This document shows, in pieces, positions 25,548-34,772 of a stretch of DNA of 64,000 nt. Origin of the DNA: Phenylobacterium montanum (GTDB lineage Bacteria; Pseudomonadota; Alphaproteobacteria; Caulobacterales; Caulobacteraceae); NCBI RefSeq assembly GCF_018135625.1, contig NZ_CP073078.1, positions 2,574,501 to 2,638,500 on the forward strand, read 5' to 3'. The notes beneath the pieces are model-generated. The model made no database searches, had not been told where the DNA came from, and saw nothing but the letters and a program-made list of their open reading frames with translations. The position numbers were made by a program, and so were the translations under genes. Position 1 is the first letter of the stretch; each line of letters begins with the position of its first letter.

Positions 25548-28500
25548 GCGGGACCATGCGCGCTCCAACCGGCGGCCTCATAGACCGCAGCCGCCGGGTC
25601 CGCTTCACCTTCGATGGCCAGGCCTTCGAAGGCCATGCCGGCGACACCCTGGCCTCGGCCCTATTGGCCAACGGCGTCAGCTTGATGGGCCGCAGCTTCA
25701 AGTACCACCGCCCCCGCGGCCTGCTCGCCGCCGGGGTCGAGGAACCCAACGCCCTGGTCGGCGTCGGCGAGGGCGGCCGCTTCGAGCCCAACACCCGGGC
25801 CAGCGACCTGTTCCTCTACGACGGCCTGGAAGCGGTCAGCCAGAACCGCTGGCCCAGCCTTTCCTTCGACCTCGGCGCGGCCAATAGCCCGATCGCCCGC
25901 TTCATCCCGGCCGGCTTCTACTACAAGACCTTCATTGGCCCGCCGTGGCTGTGGAAGCTCTATGAGCACGCCATCCGCGCCGCCGCCGGCCTTGGCCGCC
26001 CGCCTAGCGAGCCCGAGGTCGACGCCTTCGAACACCGCGCCGCCTTCTGCGACGTGCTGGTGGTCGGCGCCGGCCCCGCGGGCCTGGCCGCCGCTCTCGC
26101 CGCCGCCGAGGGCGGGGCGCGGGTGATCCTGGCCGAACAGGACGCACGCCTTGGCGGCTCGCTGCTGGCTTCCGACGCCACCATCGACGGCCATGCCGCC
26201 CCGGACTGGATCGCCACCGCAGAGGCGCGCCTGGCGGCCCTCGGCGTCCGGGTGCTGAAGCGCGCCACGGCCATAGGCTACTACGACCACAACCAGCTGA
26301 GCCTGGTCGAACGCCGCGTCGAGGCCGGCCGGGCGCCGGGCCCTGCGGGCCTCGCCCAGCGGCTTTGGCATGTCCGCACCGGCCGCGTGATCCTGGCCCA
26401 GGGCGCCATCGAGCGGCCGATGCTGTTCTCGAACAACGACCGCCCCGGCGTGATGCTGGCCGGCGCGGTCCAGGCCTATGTCCGCCGCTGGGGCGTCCTG
26501 CCGGGCCGCCGCGCCGCCATCGCCACATGCAACGACGCCGCCTATCACACAGCCTTCGCCCTGGCCGAGGCCGGGGGCGAGGTCGCCGCCATCCTCGATA
26601 GCCGCGAGGCGCCCGACAGCCCGATCGTCCGCGCCGCCCGCGGGCGCTTCCCCGTCCATGCCGACGCCCGCCTGGTCGCCGCCCGCGGCAAGACCCGCGT
26701 CACCGGCGCCGAGGCCCTGATCGCCGGCCAAACCCGCACCATCGACGCCGACCTGATCTGTGTGAGCGGCGGCTTCACGCCCGTGGTCCACCTGCACATG
26801 CAGGCCGGCGGGACCCTGGACTGGAACGAGGCCGCCGGCGCCTTCACGCCCGCTTTGGCGCGGCAAGGCCAGGTTTCGGTGGGGGCCTGCGCGGGCGTCG
26901 AAGGCTTGAGCGCCGTTCTAGCTCATGGATGGGAAGCCGGCGGAGCGGCGGCCCCCTCCACCGCTTCGCGGTCCCCCTCCCCCGATGGGGGAGGAATAGT
27001 CGCTGAGGCCTCCGCCGCAATTCCTCCCCCATCGGGGGAGGGGGACCGCCCGAAGGGTGGTGGAGGGGGCCAGCCACGCGCCCAAACGAAATTCGACGGA
27101 CCCACGAACACAGAAACCAACTTCGCCCCGCCCCCCGGCGCCAATCTCAAGACCTGCTTCGTCGACCCGCAGAACGACGTCACCGCCGCAGACCTCGACC
27201 TGGCCTGGCGCGAGGGTTACCGCTCGGTCGAGCACCTGAAGCGCTACACGACCCTCGGCATGGCCACCGACCAGGGCAAGACCAGCAACCTGATCGGCCT
27301 CGCCCGGCTTTCGGCCAACGAGCAGCGGCTGGTCCCGGAGGTCGGCCTGACCACCTTCCGCCCGCCCTATACGCCCACAACCTTGGCCGCCTTGGCCGGC
27401 GAGGCGACCGGCGCGCACATGGCCCCCCTGCGCCGCACCCCGCTCGACGCCATTCACGCGGCCGAGACCCCGCCCTGGCAGCCGGTCGGTTACTGGCGGC
27501 GCCCCCGCGCCTATCCACGCTCGGGCGAAAGCCTGGCCGAGGCCGGCCTGCGTGAAGCCCGCACAGTCCGCCAGGCGGTCGGCATGATCGAGGTCTCCAC
27601 CCTCGGCAAATTCGAGATCGCAGGCCCCGACGCCGCCGCCCTGATCGAGCGGGTCTGCGCTACGCCCCTCGCCAAGCTGGCGGTCGGCCGCGGCCGCTAC
27701 ACCTTCATGCTGCGCGAAGATGGCATGGTGGTCGACGACGGCACCGTCTGGCGCCTGGCCGAGCAACGCTGGCTGATGACCAGCTCCACCGGCGGCGGCG
27801 ACCGCATGGTCGGCCACCTGTCCTATGTGCGGAAGATCCTCGATCCGGGCCTGAAGGCCGCCGTGGCCAGCGTGCAGGAGCGCTGGGGCGCCATCGCCCT
27901 GGCCGGCCCGCGCGCCAAGGCCGTGCTGGCGGCCCTGGGCGCGGAGGCGCCGGCGCACATGGGCCTCGCCCACGCCGAGATCGACGGCCTCGCGGTACTG
28001 GTCCTCGCCGCCAGCTACAGCGGCGAGCGCGCCTTCGAACTCTACGCACCCAGCCACGACCTGCCACGGCTCTGGGCGATTCTTGACGCCGCTGTACGAG
28101 CCGAAGGCGGCGCGCCCTATGGCCTGGAGGCCCTGGAACTGCTGCGCATCGAAAAGGGCCACATCGAGACCGGGGCGGAGATCGACGGTCGCCGCACGCC
28201 GGGCGACCTTGGCCTTTCCGTCCGCGCCAAGGGCGGCTTCGTCGGCGCCCCGGCCCTGGCCCGCCCGGCCCTGCACTCGCATGACCGGCAAAAGCTGGTG
28301 GGCCTGGCCTCGCTCGACGGCCCGATCCCCGAGGGCGCCATGCTCTTGACCGCCCGGGGCAGCAAGCCCGAGGGTCACGTCACCTCGGCCGGTCGCCACA
28401 TCCTCGACAACGGCGCCATAGCTCTCGGCCTGCTGCGCGCCGGCCCGGAGCGCCTCGGCGAAGCGCTGCTGGCCTCGTCCCCCACCCGCGGTCGTACGGT

Positions 28501-28561
28501 GCGGGTCGAGGTGGCCGCGCCGCATTTCTACGACGCCGAAGGAGCGCGCTACCGTGACTGA
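25544..28561 (+). CDS. soxA: Sarcosine oxidase alpha subunit SoxA, with in-frame repeat insertion
   Basis: 1005 aa. Domain order: an N-terminal ferredoxin-like domain (RFTFDGQAFEGHAGDTLASALLANG), an NAD(P)-type Rossmann domain (VLVVGAGPAGLAAALAAAEGG, about residue 170), a disulfide-oxidoreductase-like region, a short arginine- and proline-containing segment FVDPQNDVTAADLDLAWREGYRSVEHLKRYT, and a C-terminal aminomethyltransferase (GCV_T) domain that takes the one-carbon unit to THF. Between the Rossmann region and FVDPQNDVT, residues about 470-509 are encoded by a 120-bp palindromic element; its length is a multiple of three and contains no stop, so the frame continues. Start and stop overlap soxD and soxG. 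The enzyme is probably functional, since the insertion lies in a linker. Confidence 0.95.
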   Translation: MSGTMRAPTGGLIDRSRRVRFTFDGQAFEGHAGDTLASALLANGVSLMGRSFKYHRPRGLLAAGVEEPNALVGVGEGGRFEPNTRASDLFLYDGLEAVSQNRWPSLSFDLGAANSPIARFIPAGFYYKTFIGPPWLWKLYEHAIRAAAGLGRPPSEPEVDAFEHRAAFCDVLVVGAGPAGLAAALAAAEGGARVILAEQDARLGGSLLASDATIDGHAAPDWIATAEARLAALGVRVLKRATAIGYYDHNQLSLVERRVEAGRAPGPAGLAQRLWHVRTGRVILAQGAIERPMLFSNNDRPGVMLAGAVQAYVRRWGVLPGRRAAIATCNDAAYHTAFALAEAGGEVAAILDSREAPDSPIVRAARGRFPVHADARLVAARGKTRVTGAEALIAGQTRTIDADLICVSGGFTPVVHLHMQAGGTLDWNEAAGAFTPALARQGQVSVGACAGVEGLSAVLAHGWEAGGAAAPSTASRSPSPDGGGIVAEASAAIPPPSGEGDRPKGGGGGQPRAQTKFDGPTNTETNFAPPPGANLKTCFVDPQNDVTAADLDLAWREGYRSVEHLKRYTTLGMATDQGKTSNLIGLARLSANEQRLVPEVGLTTFRPPYTPTTLAALAGEATGAHMAPLRRTPLDAIHAAETPPWQPVGYWRRPRAYPRSGESLAEAGLREARTVRQAVGMIEVSTLGKFEIAGPDAAALIERVCATPLAKLAVGRGRYTFMLREDGMVVDDGTVWRLAEQRWLMTSSTGGGDRMVGHLSYVRKILDPGLKAAVASVQERWGAIALAGPRAKAVLAALGAEAPAHMGLAHAEIDGLAVLVLAASYSGERAFELYAPSHDLPRLWAILDAAVRAEGGAPYGLEALELLRIEKGHIETGAEIDGRRTPGDLGLSVRAKGGFVGAPALARPALHSHDRQKLVGLASLDGPIPEGAMLLTARGSKPEGHVTSAGRHILDNGAIALGLLRAGPERLGEALLASSPTRGRTVRVEVAAPHFYDAEGARYRD
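26951..27070. repeat. 120-bp palindromic element inserted in frame in soxA
   Basis: Arms 26951-26997 and 27020-27070 are inverted repeats around a 22-nt centre. Each begins GCCCCCTCCACC, passes through a GGTCCCCCTCCCCC stretch and ends in a CCCCCGATGGGGGAGGAAT hairpin. The arms are identical except for a small indel region near GCTTCGC versus CCCTTCGGGC. The translated part is Gly/Pro/Ser-rich and unlike SoxA. Confidence 0.88.
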
Positions 28562-29045
28562 GGCGCCCGTCACGATCGCCCGCCGCGAGCCCGAGGCCCT
28601 GCTGCGCCTGGGGTTCTGGGGCGAGCCGGGCGCCGGCCTGCCCGCGCCTTTGCGCTCGGCCGACACCCCTGACGGCCGCCTGATCTGGATAGAGCCTCAG
28701 GCCTGGATGCTGCGCGCGCCACTAGCCAGTTTGGACGCCGCCATCACCCAGCTCGAAGCCCTGGCGGGCGACGCAGGCGCGGTGATCGACATCACCGGCG
28801 GCCTCACTCGCTTCACCTTGATTGGCCCTGCCTGGCGCGAACTCCTGACTATCGGCGGGGTGTTCAACGTCGAAAACCTCGCCTTCACCGCCGGCTGCAC
28901 GGCCGCCACCGTGCTGCACCACGCCGCCATCTGGATCGACGTGACCGCTGACGAGGCCGCAGACGTCTATTGCCTGCCAAGCTACGCCGAACACCTCGCC
29001 GAGCACTGGGGCGACGCCCTCGCCCGCATGGCCGCCGCGGCCTAG
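28554..29045 (+). CDS. soxG: Sarcosine oxidase gamma subunit SoxG
   Basis: 163 aa, typical for SoxG, which has a GCV_T-like half-domain fold and packs against the alpha subunit. Motifs include VIDITGGLTRFTLIGPAWRELL and the C-terminal ATVLHHAAIWIDVTADEAADVYCLPSYAEHLAEHW. It overlaps soxA by 8 nt and completes the soxBDAG order. Its stop codon shares CTAG with the stop of the convergent TauE/SafE gene, so the two genes have no intergenic space. Confidence 0.93.
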   Translation: MTEAPVTIARREPEALLRLGFWGEPGAGLPAPLRSADTPDGRLIWIEPQAWMLRAPLASLDAAITQLEALAGDAGAVIDITGGLTRFTLIGPAWRELLTIGGVFNVENLAFTAGCTAATVLHHAAIWIDVTADEAADVYCLPSYAEHLAEHWGDALARMAAAA

Positions 29046-29875
29046 TTCGTGGCGCGCCAGGCGGTGTAGGCGGCGACCAGCAGGATCAGGCCCGCGAACA
29101 GCCGCCGCGCCACGGTCGCATGCTTGGCAAGCCGTTCCGCGCCGCGCAGGCCCAGGGCGCCGCCGATCAGACCGCCAAGCACGAACAGGCCGGCCATGGG
29201 CCAATCGACCAGCCCCGACACCGCATAGTTGAGCGAGGTCACCGCGCCGAACAGGGCGACCGAGACCAGCGACGAGGCCGAAGCGCAGGCCAAGGTCATG
29301 CCGGTCGCCGCCATCAGCCCCGGCACGATCAGGAACCCGCCGCCGATGCCGAAAAAGCCGGCCGCAAAGCCGGTCACCACGCCTACCGGCGCGAGCCGCG
29401 CGGCCAGGGGAAAATTCAGCCGCACGTCCGGATCGCCCTCGCTCCGCGGCCGCCGCAGCATGGACAGGGCGATCGCCGCCATGGCGAGGGCGAAGAAGAC
29501 CAACAGACGCTTGCCGTCGACCGCCTTGGCCAGGCTGGACCCCAGGAACGACCCGACCAGCCCCGAGGCTGCGAACACGCCGGCGCAGGGCCAGCGCACA
29601 CGGCCGCTGCGCCAATGGCCGACAACGTTCGCTGCGGCGTTGAAGGCCACCGCAGCCGCCGAGGTGCCGATCGCCACGTGCGGGTCCGTGACACCAACGA
29701 AGTACAAAAGCAGCGGCGTGGCCAGCACCGATCCGCCGCCACCGAACAAAGCCAGGAAGGCGCCCACGACCGCGCCGCTGAGCAATGCGGGCAGGGCGGC
29801 CTGGGCCAGGGCTGGCGTCAATCGCTTCGGGTCCAAATCGGCGGCGAATTGCGGAATCGCCAGCCAGCGGGGCAT
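29042..29875 (-). CDS. Sulfite exporter TauE/SafE family membrane protein
   Basis: 277 aa from MPRWLAIPQF; the frame is open far upstream, but that portion overlaps the divergent DsrE gene and lacks membrane segments. About eight transmembrane helices in two similar halves, each with the family Gly-rich motif: LALFGGGGSVLATPLLLYFVGV and GFFGIGGGFLIVPGLMA. Members export sulfite, sulfoacetate or sulfolactate, or import sulfur compounds. Its divergent neighbours (DsrE-like and TsdA-like genes) support a role in sulfur-oxyanion transport. The 57-nt intergenic region must hold both promoters. Confidence 0.9.
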   Translation of the reverse strand: MPRWLAIPQFAADLDPKRLTPALAQAALPALLSGAVVGAFLALFGGGGSVLATPLLLYFVGVTDPHVAIGTSAAAVAFNAAANVVGHWRSGRVRWPCAGVFAASGLVGSFLGSSLAKAVDGKRLLVFFALAMAAIALSMLRRPRSEGDPDVRLNFPLAARLAPVGVVTGFAAGFFGIGGGFLIVPGLMAATGMTLACASASSLVSVALFGAVTSLNYAVSGLVDWPMAGLFVLGGLIGGALGLRGAERLAKHATVARRLFAGLILLVAAYTAWRATN

Positions 29876-29932
29876 TGCACACCCGCCCCAATCGCGTGAC
29901 AAGTCGAACAGGGCAATGACGGAGATCAAGGC

Positions 29933-30406
29933 ATGAACCGGCGTCACATGGCCGCGACCGTTTTGCTCGGCCTTGGCGTACTGGCCGGCGCGGCCCGCGC
30001 CGGCGACGTGATGACCGACCCGGTTCCGGCCGACTACTACGCATTTCAGAAGGTGGTCTATCAGAACGATAGCGGACCTCCCGACGACCACGCCTATTTC
30101 GAGCGGCTGCTGCGCCATGTCGGGGCGCACCTGGCCGCGACCGGCGGCAAGGTCGAGATTCGCGTCGTCAGCTTCGCCGCCGGCGTAAAGCTGTTCCAGA
30201 TGGCCAAGACCGACCACGAACTCGCGAGCGAGTTGGACGGGCTGAGGGCCAAGGGCGTCCGCTTCATGGTCTGCCGCAACACGATGAAGGGCATGGGCCT
30301 GCGGCCAGAAGACCTCTATGGCGTCAAGGACGCCGACGTGGTCCCGAGCGGGGTCGCAGAGATCGCCCGCCTGCAGGGCCTGGGCTTCGTCTATATCCAC
30401 CCCTGA
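29933..30406 (+). CDS. Exported DsrE/DsrF-like family protein
   Basis: 157 aa with an N-terminal signal peptide (RRHMAATVLLGLGVLAGAARA). The rest is a DsrE-like alpha/beta fold: KVVYQNDSGPPDDHAYFERLLRHV, KVEIRVVSFAAGVKLF, and GVRFMVCRNTMKGMGL. The last contains the Cys that carries sulfur in many DsrE family proteins. GGAG before the ATG supports the start. Exported members of the family are often found with thiosulfate or sulfide oxidation genes. Here it is followed at 17 nt by a TsdA-like cytochrome, so a role in periplasmic sulfur handling is likely but unproven. Confidence 0.85.
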   Translation: MNRRHMAATVLLGLGVLAGAARAGDVMTDPVPADYYAFQKVVYQNDSGPPDDHAYFERLLRHVGAHLAATGGKVEIRVVSFAAGVKLFQMAKTDHELASELDGLRAKGVRFMVCRNTMKGMGLRPEDLYGVKDADVVPSGVAEIARLQGLGFVYIHP

Positions 30407-30422
30407 CGAGCGGCGAGGCGCC

Positions 30423-31289
30423 TTGAGCGGACAGCGATATGGACTTCTGGTCGCCGGCGCGGTCGCACTCGCCTGTGCGGCGCTCGGCCCTGGGGTCGCG
30501 CTCATGGCGGCCCCGGCGCCGACCTCAGCGGCGGCGGCCTATGATGACGAGGTCGAACTGGGCCGCCAGATCTTCACCGATACCGGCCGCCTGGCGCCGG
30601 ACTACGTCGGGAACGACCTCAAGTGCTCGAACTGCCATCTCGACGAAGGCCGCAAAGCCGACGCCGCCCCGCTGTGGGCGGCCTGGGGGCTTTACCCGCA
30701 GTACCGCGCCAAGAACGGCCACGTGAACACCTTCGCCGAGCGGATTCAGGAGTGCTTCAAGTACAGCATGAACGGCAAGCCGCCGCCGCTTGGCGGGCGC
30801 GAGGTGGTGGCGCTGGAGACCTATGCGGCCTTCCTCGCAAAGGGCCAGCCGGCCGGCGAGCACGTCCCCGGCCAGGGCTATCTGAAGCTGCCCAGACCGC
30901 CTGAAGCGCCGGACTACGCCCGTGGCCAGGCGGTGTTCCAGGCCAACTGCGTCGCCTGCCATGGCGCCGACGGCGCGGGCCAGCGCTCGGGCGACCAGGT
31001 GCTTTTCCCACCGCTCTGGGGGCCGCGTTCGTTCAACTGGGGCGCGGGCATGAGCGACATCAACAACGCCGCCGGCTTCATCAAGGCCAACATGCCCCAG
31101 GGCCAGGAGGGCAAGCTTTCGGTGCAGGAGGCCTGGGACGTGGCCGCCTTCGTCGACAGCCATCCGCGGCCGCAGGACCCGCGGTTCACCGGCTCGACCG
31201 ATGAGACCCGCAAACGGTTCCACGACAATCCGCAGTCCATGTACGGGCTGACGGTGAACGGCGTGCGCCTGGGCGGGGACGGGAAGTGA
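30423..31289 (+). CDS. TsdA-like diheme cytochrome c (thiosulfate dehydrogenase family)
   Basis: 288 aa from a TTG start, the only plausible initiator that retains the signal sequence (LLVAGAVALACAALGPGVALMAA) without entering the DsrE-like gene. Two haem sites: CSNCH (68-72) and CVACH (176-180). Between them is ERIQECFKYSMNGK, with C111 in the position of the cysteine that ligates the active-site haem in thiosulfate dehydrogenase TsdA and related SoxA-type proteins. TsdA interconverts thiosulfate and tetrathionate. Tetrathionate formation or another thiol-oxidising reaction is therefore plausible. The neighbouring DsrE and TauE genes agree with this. Confidence 0.82.
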   Translation: MSGQRYGLLVAGAVALACAALGPGVALMAAPAPTSAAAAYDDEVELGRQIFTDTGRLAPDYVGNDLKCSNCHLDEGRKADAAPLWAAWGLYPQYRAKNGHVNTFAERIQECFKYSMNGKPPPLGGREVVALETYAAFLAKGQPAGEHVPGQGYLKLPRPPEAPDYARGQAVFQANCVACHGADGAGQRSGDQVLFPPLWGPRSFNWGAGMSDINNAAGFIKANMPQGQEGKLSVQEAWDVAAFVDSHPRPQDPRFTGSTDETRKRFHDNPQSMYGLTVNGVRLGGDGK

Positions 31290-31293
31290 CGCC

Positions 31294-32928
31294 GTGAGGC
31301 TCGCCCTCGCGCCGCTGGCGACGGCGCTGGCCTTGGCCGCAGCGCCGCTGGCGCATGCCGCCCCCCCTCTGGCCAAGGCCGATCAGGCCTATGCCGACTG
31401 GCTGGACGCCGGCTACGCCAAGTCGACGATCGAAGCCGGGACCCTGACAAGGATCGACGGCCGCGGCCTGACTGCATGGACCCGGCTGAAGGTGGTTCGC
31501 GGACGAAGGCTGAAACGGCTGCTGGGCGAAACGGCCAAGATGAAGCTCGCCGGCGAGGACGCCCGGGCGCTGAAGCGGATGCAGGCGGCGCTCGGCGCGG
31601 CCTCGACCACCCCGCCCGCCTCGACCGAAGAGGCCTCGGAACGGCTCTGCGCCACGGCGAGCGACCAGGCCCTGGCCGAGACGCGCCTGTCGGATGCGCT
31701 CTACGCCTGCTTCGAGCGTTGGGGGAACCACGTCCCCTTCGAGGGCCGCAGCATCGCCCGCGCCACGGCGCTGGAACTGTTGCAGCAACTGGACGCCCCC
31801 GCCCGGCGCAAGGCGCTGTTCTACGCCCTTGCCCCGCTCTGGAGCCGCATCGACGCAGCCGACGAACCCACCAGCCCCTATCGCCGGCTGGTCCGCCTGG
31901 CTGCCGCCGACGCCCGCGCCCAGGGCGGCTCGGCGATCGAGCAGGCGGCCAGAACGCTCGGCGAAACGCAGGACCAGGTCGAGGCCCAGCTCACCGCCGC
32001 GCTCGAGGCCTGGCGTACAGTCAACCCCGGCCCGCCAATCGAGCCCTGGGACTATTGGCGACGCTACGCGGAAGGGCTTGCGCCGCTGGACGCCGCCATT
32101 CCCGCGGCCGCGATTCCCGAGCTCAATCGCCGCTACTACGAGGATCTCGGCTTGGACCTGACCAGGCTGGGCGTGATCAGCGATCTCGGCGTGCGCCCCG
32201 GCAAGGCGCCGCTGGCCTATGCCGACTTCGTGCGCATCGGCCGCCAGACACCCCAGGGCTGGCGGCCGGCCCGGGTCCGGGTCTCGGCCAATGTCGAGCG
32301 CGGCGGCCTGTTCGTGCTGAACGAGATCGTGCATGAGAATGGCCACGCCGCCCACATGATGGCCGTGCGCGCCCGCCCCGCCTTCTTCGACCTGGGCGAC
32401 GACCTGTTCGTCGAGGCCTTCGCCGATGTCACCTCTTGGAGCGTGGCCGAGCCAGCCTGGCAACGGCGCTATCTGAACCTTGCGGCCCCGGATGGCGTTG
32501 GGCGGCGCGCGCTTCTGGCCAATGTCATGCTGGACGTAGCCTGGGGCCTGTTCGAGCTGCGCATGCTGAAGGCGCCCGACAGCGACCCGAACCAGGTCTG
32601 GACCGAGATCACCTCGACCTACCTGAACATCGTTCCCCATCCGGAGATCGCGTGGTGGGCGCTGCGCGTGCAGCTGGTCGAACAGCCCGGCTACATGATC
32701 AACTACGGCCTGGGGGCCATGGTGACCGCCGACCTGCGCGACCGCTTTCGCCGGGCAGTCGGCGATTTCGACGCCGGTAATCCGCGCTGGTATCCCTACG
32801 CCAGCGCCCACCTGCTGCGCTTCGGCGCGGCGGCCCCGACGCAGGACCTGTTGCGCGGCTTCCTCGGCCGGCCGGTCTCGATCGAGCCCCTGCTGGCCAT
32901 GATCCGCAGCCTGCCGCCAGAGCGCTAA
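31294..32928 (+). CDS. Exported zinc metallopeptidase, M3-like (HExxH)
   Basis: 544 aa starting at GTG 4 nt after the cytochrome stop, so probably the third gene of that operon. Signal peptide: RLALAPLATALALAAAPLAHA. The gluzincin motif HENGH lies in LNEIVHENGHAAHMM, and the third zinc ligand is probably the Glu in DLFVEAFADVTSW, about 50 residues on. The large helical body suits the M3/M32 thimet-like clan, which cuts short peptides. A periplasmic M3-like enzyme is unusual. The link to sulfur genes is not explained. Confidence 0.8.
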   Translation: MRLALAPLATALALAAAPLAHAAPPLAKADQAYADWLDAGYAKSTIEAGTLTRIDGRGLTAWTRLKVVRGRRLKRLLGETAKMKLAGEDARALKRMQAALGAASTTPPASTEEASERLCATASDQALAETRLSDALYACFERWGNHVPFEGRSIARATALELLQQLDAPARRKALFYALAPLWSRIDAADEPTSPYRRLVRLAAADARAQGGSAIEQAARTLGETQDQVEAQLTAALEAWRTVNPGPPIEPWDYWRRYAEGLAPLDAAIPAAAIPELNRRYYEDLGLDLTRLGVISDLGVRPGKAPLAYADFVRIGRQTPQGWRPARVRVSANVERGGLFVLNEIVHENGHAAHMMAVRARPAFFDLGDDLFVEAFADVTSWSVAEPAWQRRYLNLAAPDGVGRRALLANVMLDVAWGLFELRMLKAPDSDPNQVWTEITSTYLNIVPHPEIAWWALRVQLVEQPGYMINYGLGAMVTADLRDRFRRAVGDFDAGNPRWYPYASAHLLRFGAAAPTQDLLRGFLGRPVSIEPLLAMIRSLPPER

Positions 32929-32931
32929 GCC

Positions 32932-34620
32932 CTAGCGCCGATCGTATACGATCTTGCCGCCCACAATGGTTAAGTCCACCCGGGTCTTGGCGATCTGTTC
33001 CGGCGGGATCTTGAAGATGTCATCGGACAGCACCACCAGGTCGGCCAGCTTGCCGGGCTCCAGCGAGCCTTTGACCTTTTCCTGGAATTCCGCATAGGCC
33101 GACCCCACCGTATAGGCGTGCACCGCCTCGGCCACGCTGATGCGCTGTTCGGGGACCCAGCCGCCGGGGGTCTTGCCGTCCAGGGTCCGGCGCGTCGTGG
33201 CCGCATAGACGCCCATCAGGGGCTCCAGCGGCGCCACCGCCCAGTCGGAGCCGAAAGCCAGCACCGCGCCGGCGTCCAAGAGCGAGCGCCAGGCATAGCT
33301 GGTCTTGATCCGCTCCGGCCCCAGGATGGTCTCCGCCCAGCGGCCATCGTCGATGGCGTGATAGGGCTGCATGGAAGCGATCACGTGTAGCCTGGCGAAG
33401 CGGGGGATATCCGCAGGATCGAGGTGCTGGGCGTGCTCGATGCGCAGGCGCCGGTCGGCCGGGCCATCCTCGCGCTGCAGCCGCTCGTAGAGGTCGAGGA
33501 TCTCATGGTTGGCCTTGTCGCCGATGGCGTGCACGGCCAGCTGCAGTCCGGCTTGGTCCGCCCCCTTCATGTTCGCGTACATGCGGTCGGGATCGACCAA
33601 CTCGCTGCTGGCTATGCCGCTGTAGCCGGGGTGGCCGACGAAGGGCTGGTTCATCCAGGCGGTGGTCGAGCCCAACGCCCCGTCGGCGAAGCCCTTCACG
33701 TCGCCCAGCCGCAGCATGGCATCGCCGAACGGCCCCGAAATCCCCGTCCCCGCCAGATCCTTCCAGTCCTGCAGTCGGCCGGCGGTATAGATGCGCACCG
33801 TCAGCTTGCCCGCTCGGTCGAACTTTTCGAACTCGCGGAAGTCTTGCGGCTCGCGCTTGTCGGTAGAGGAGTTGGCCAGGTTCTGCACGCTGGTCACCCC
33901 GTTCTTCGCCGCTTCGGCCATGGCGGCGGTCAGGGCCGCGTCCATTTCCTTCGGGGTCAGGGCCGGCATGACCCGCTCGACGAGGTCGGTGGCGGCGTCC
34001 TTCAGCACACCCGTGGGCTCGCCCTTGGCGTCGCGCACGATCTCGCCGCCGGGCGGGTCTTTGGTGCTGCGGTCGATGCCGGCGAGCTTCATGGCCAGGG
34101 CGTTGACCAGCACCATGTGCCCGTCCAGCCGCCACAAGAGGGCCGGATTGTCCGGGGTGACGTCGTCGATCAGCCGGTGGGTCGGCAGCTCGGCCGGGCT
34201 CCAGCGCTGGTGGTCCCAGTTGCCGTTCCTCAGCCAGGCTCCCTTGGGCAGGGTCTTGGCGAAGGCGGCGACGCGGGCGCGGAACTCAGCCTGGGAATTG
34301 GCGTCGCCCAGCTGCACAGAGGCCAGGCCGTCGCCGCCGTCGATGAAGTGCACGTGAGCGTCGTTGAAGCCGGGCGTAACCCGCCGTCCCTTCAGGTCGA
34401 TCACCTGCGTTCCCGGCCCGACCAGGGCCTTGACCGCCGCGTCGCCACCCACCAGCAGCACCTTGTCGCCGGCTATGGCGATGGCCTGCGCTTCCGGCTG
34501 GGCGGGGTTCTCGGTCCAGACCTTGCCGCCGGTGAGGATCAGGCTCGCTGTCTGGGCGTGAGCCACAAAGCCGGTCGCCGCCAGGGCGCTAGCCAACAAG
34601 GCCCCCTTGATCCGCACCAT
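32932..34620 (-). CDS. Exported YtcJ-like amidohydrolase (Amidohydro_3)
   Basis: 562 aa from ATG 34620, preceded by GGAGGGGGAC and giving a proper signal peptide (MVRIKGALLASALAATGFVAHA). Metal-site motifs: GFNDAHVHF near the N-terminus, HAIGDKANHEIL, RIEHAQHLDP, and AFGSDWAVAPLEPL. These define the YtcJ branch of metal-dependent amidohydrolases, whose members hydrolyse amides or formamides. The substrate is unknown. It is convergent with the metallopeptidase gene, with only 3 nt between stops. Confidence 0.92.
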   Translation of the reverse strand: MVRIKGALLASALAATGFVAHAQTASLILTGGKVWTENPAQPEAQAIAIAGDKVLLVGGDAAVKALVGPGTQVIDLKGRRVTPGFNDAHVHFIDGGDGLASVQLGDANSQAEFRARVAAFAKTLPKGAWLRNGNWDHQRWSPAELPTHRLIDDVTPDNPALLWRLDGHMVLVNALAMKLAGIDRSTKDPPGGEIVRDAKGEPTGVLKDAATDLVERVMPALTPKEMDAALTAAMAEAAKNGVTSVQNLANSSTDKREPQDFREFEKFDRAGKLTVRIYTAGRLQDWKDLAGTGISGPFGDAMLRLGDVKGFADGALGSTTAWMNQPFVGHPGYSGIASSELVDPDRMYANMKGADQAGLQLAVHAIGDKANHEILDLYERLQREDGPADRRLRIEHAQHLDPADIPRFARLHVIASMQPYHAIDDGRWAETILGPERIKTSYAWRSLLDAGAVLAFGSDWAVAPLEPLMGVYAATTRRTLDGKTPGGWVPEQRISVAEAVHAYTVGSAYAEFQEKVKGSLEPGKLADLVVLSDDIFKIPPEQIAKTRVDLTIVGGKIVYDRR

Positions 34621-34772
34621 GTCCCCCTCCGCGATTCTCATTGTTCCGGTCGCAGACAAACCCGGCCTGCAGCGCAAGGAAAGCCGGAAAAGACGGGCTG
34701 GACTCGCGCTGACATGTTGATATCAACTTATCCGCAGCGATCCTCCCGTCCCCCCAACGGAGCTTACGAGCC

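Noticed and set aside
25544-28561. soxA as a pseudogene because of the repeat insertion
   Set aside because: The insertion keeps the frame, all domains on both sides are intact and the operon overlaps are preserved.
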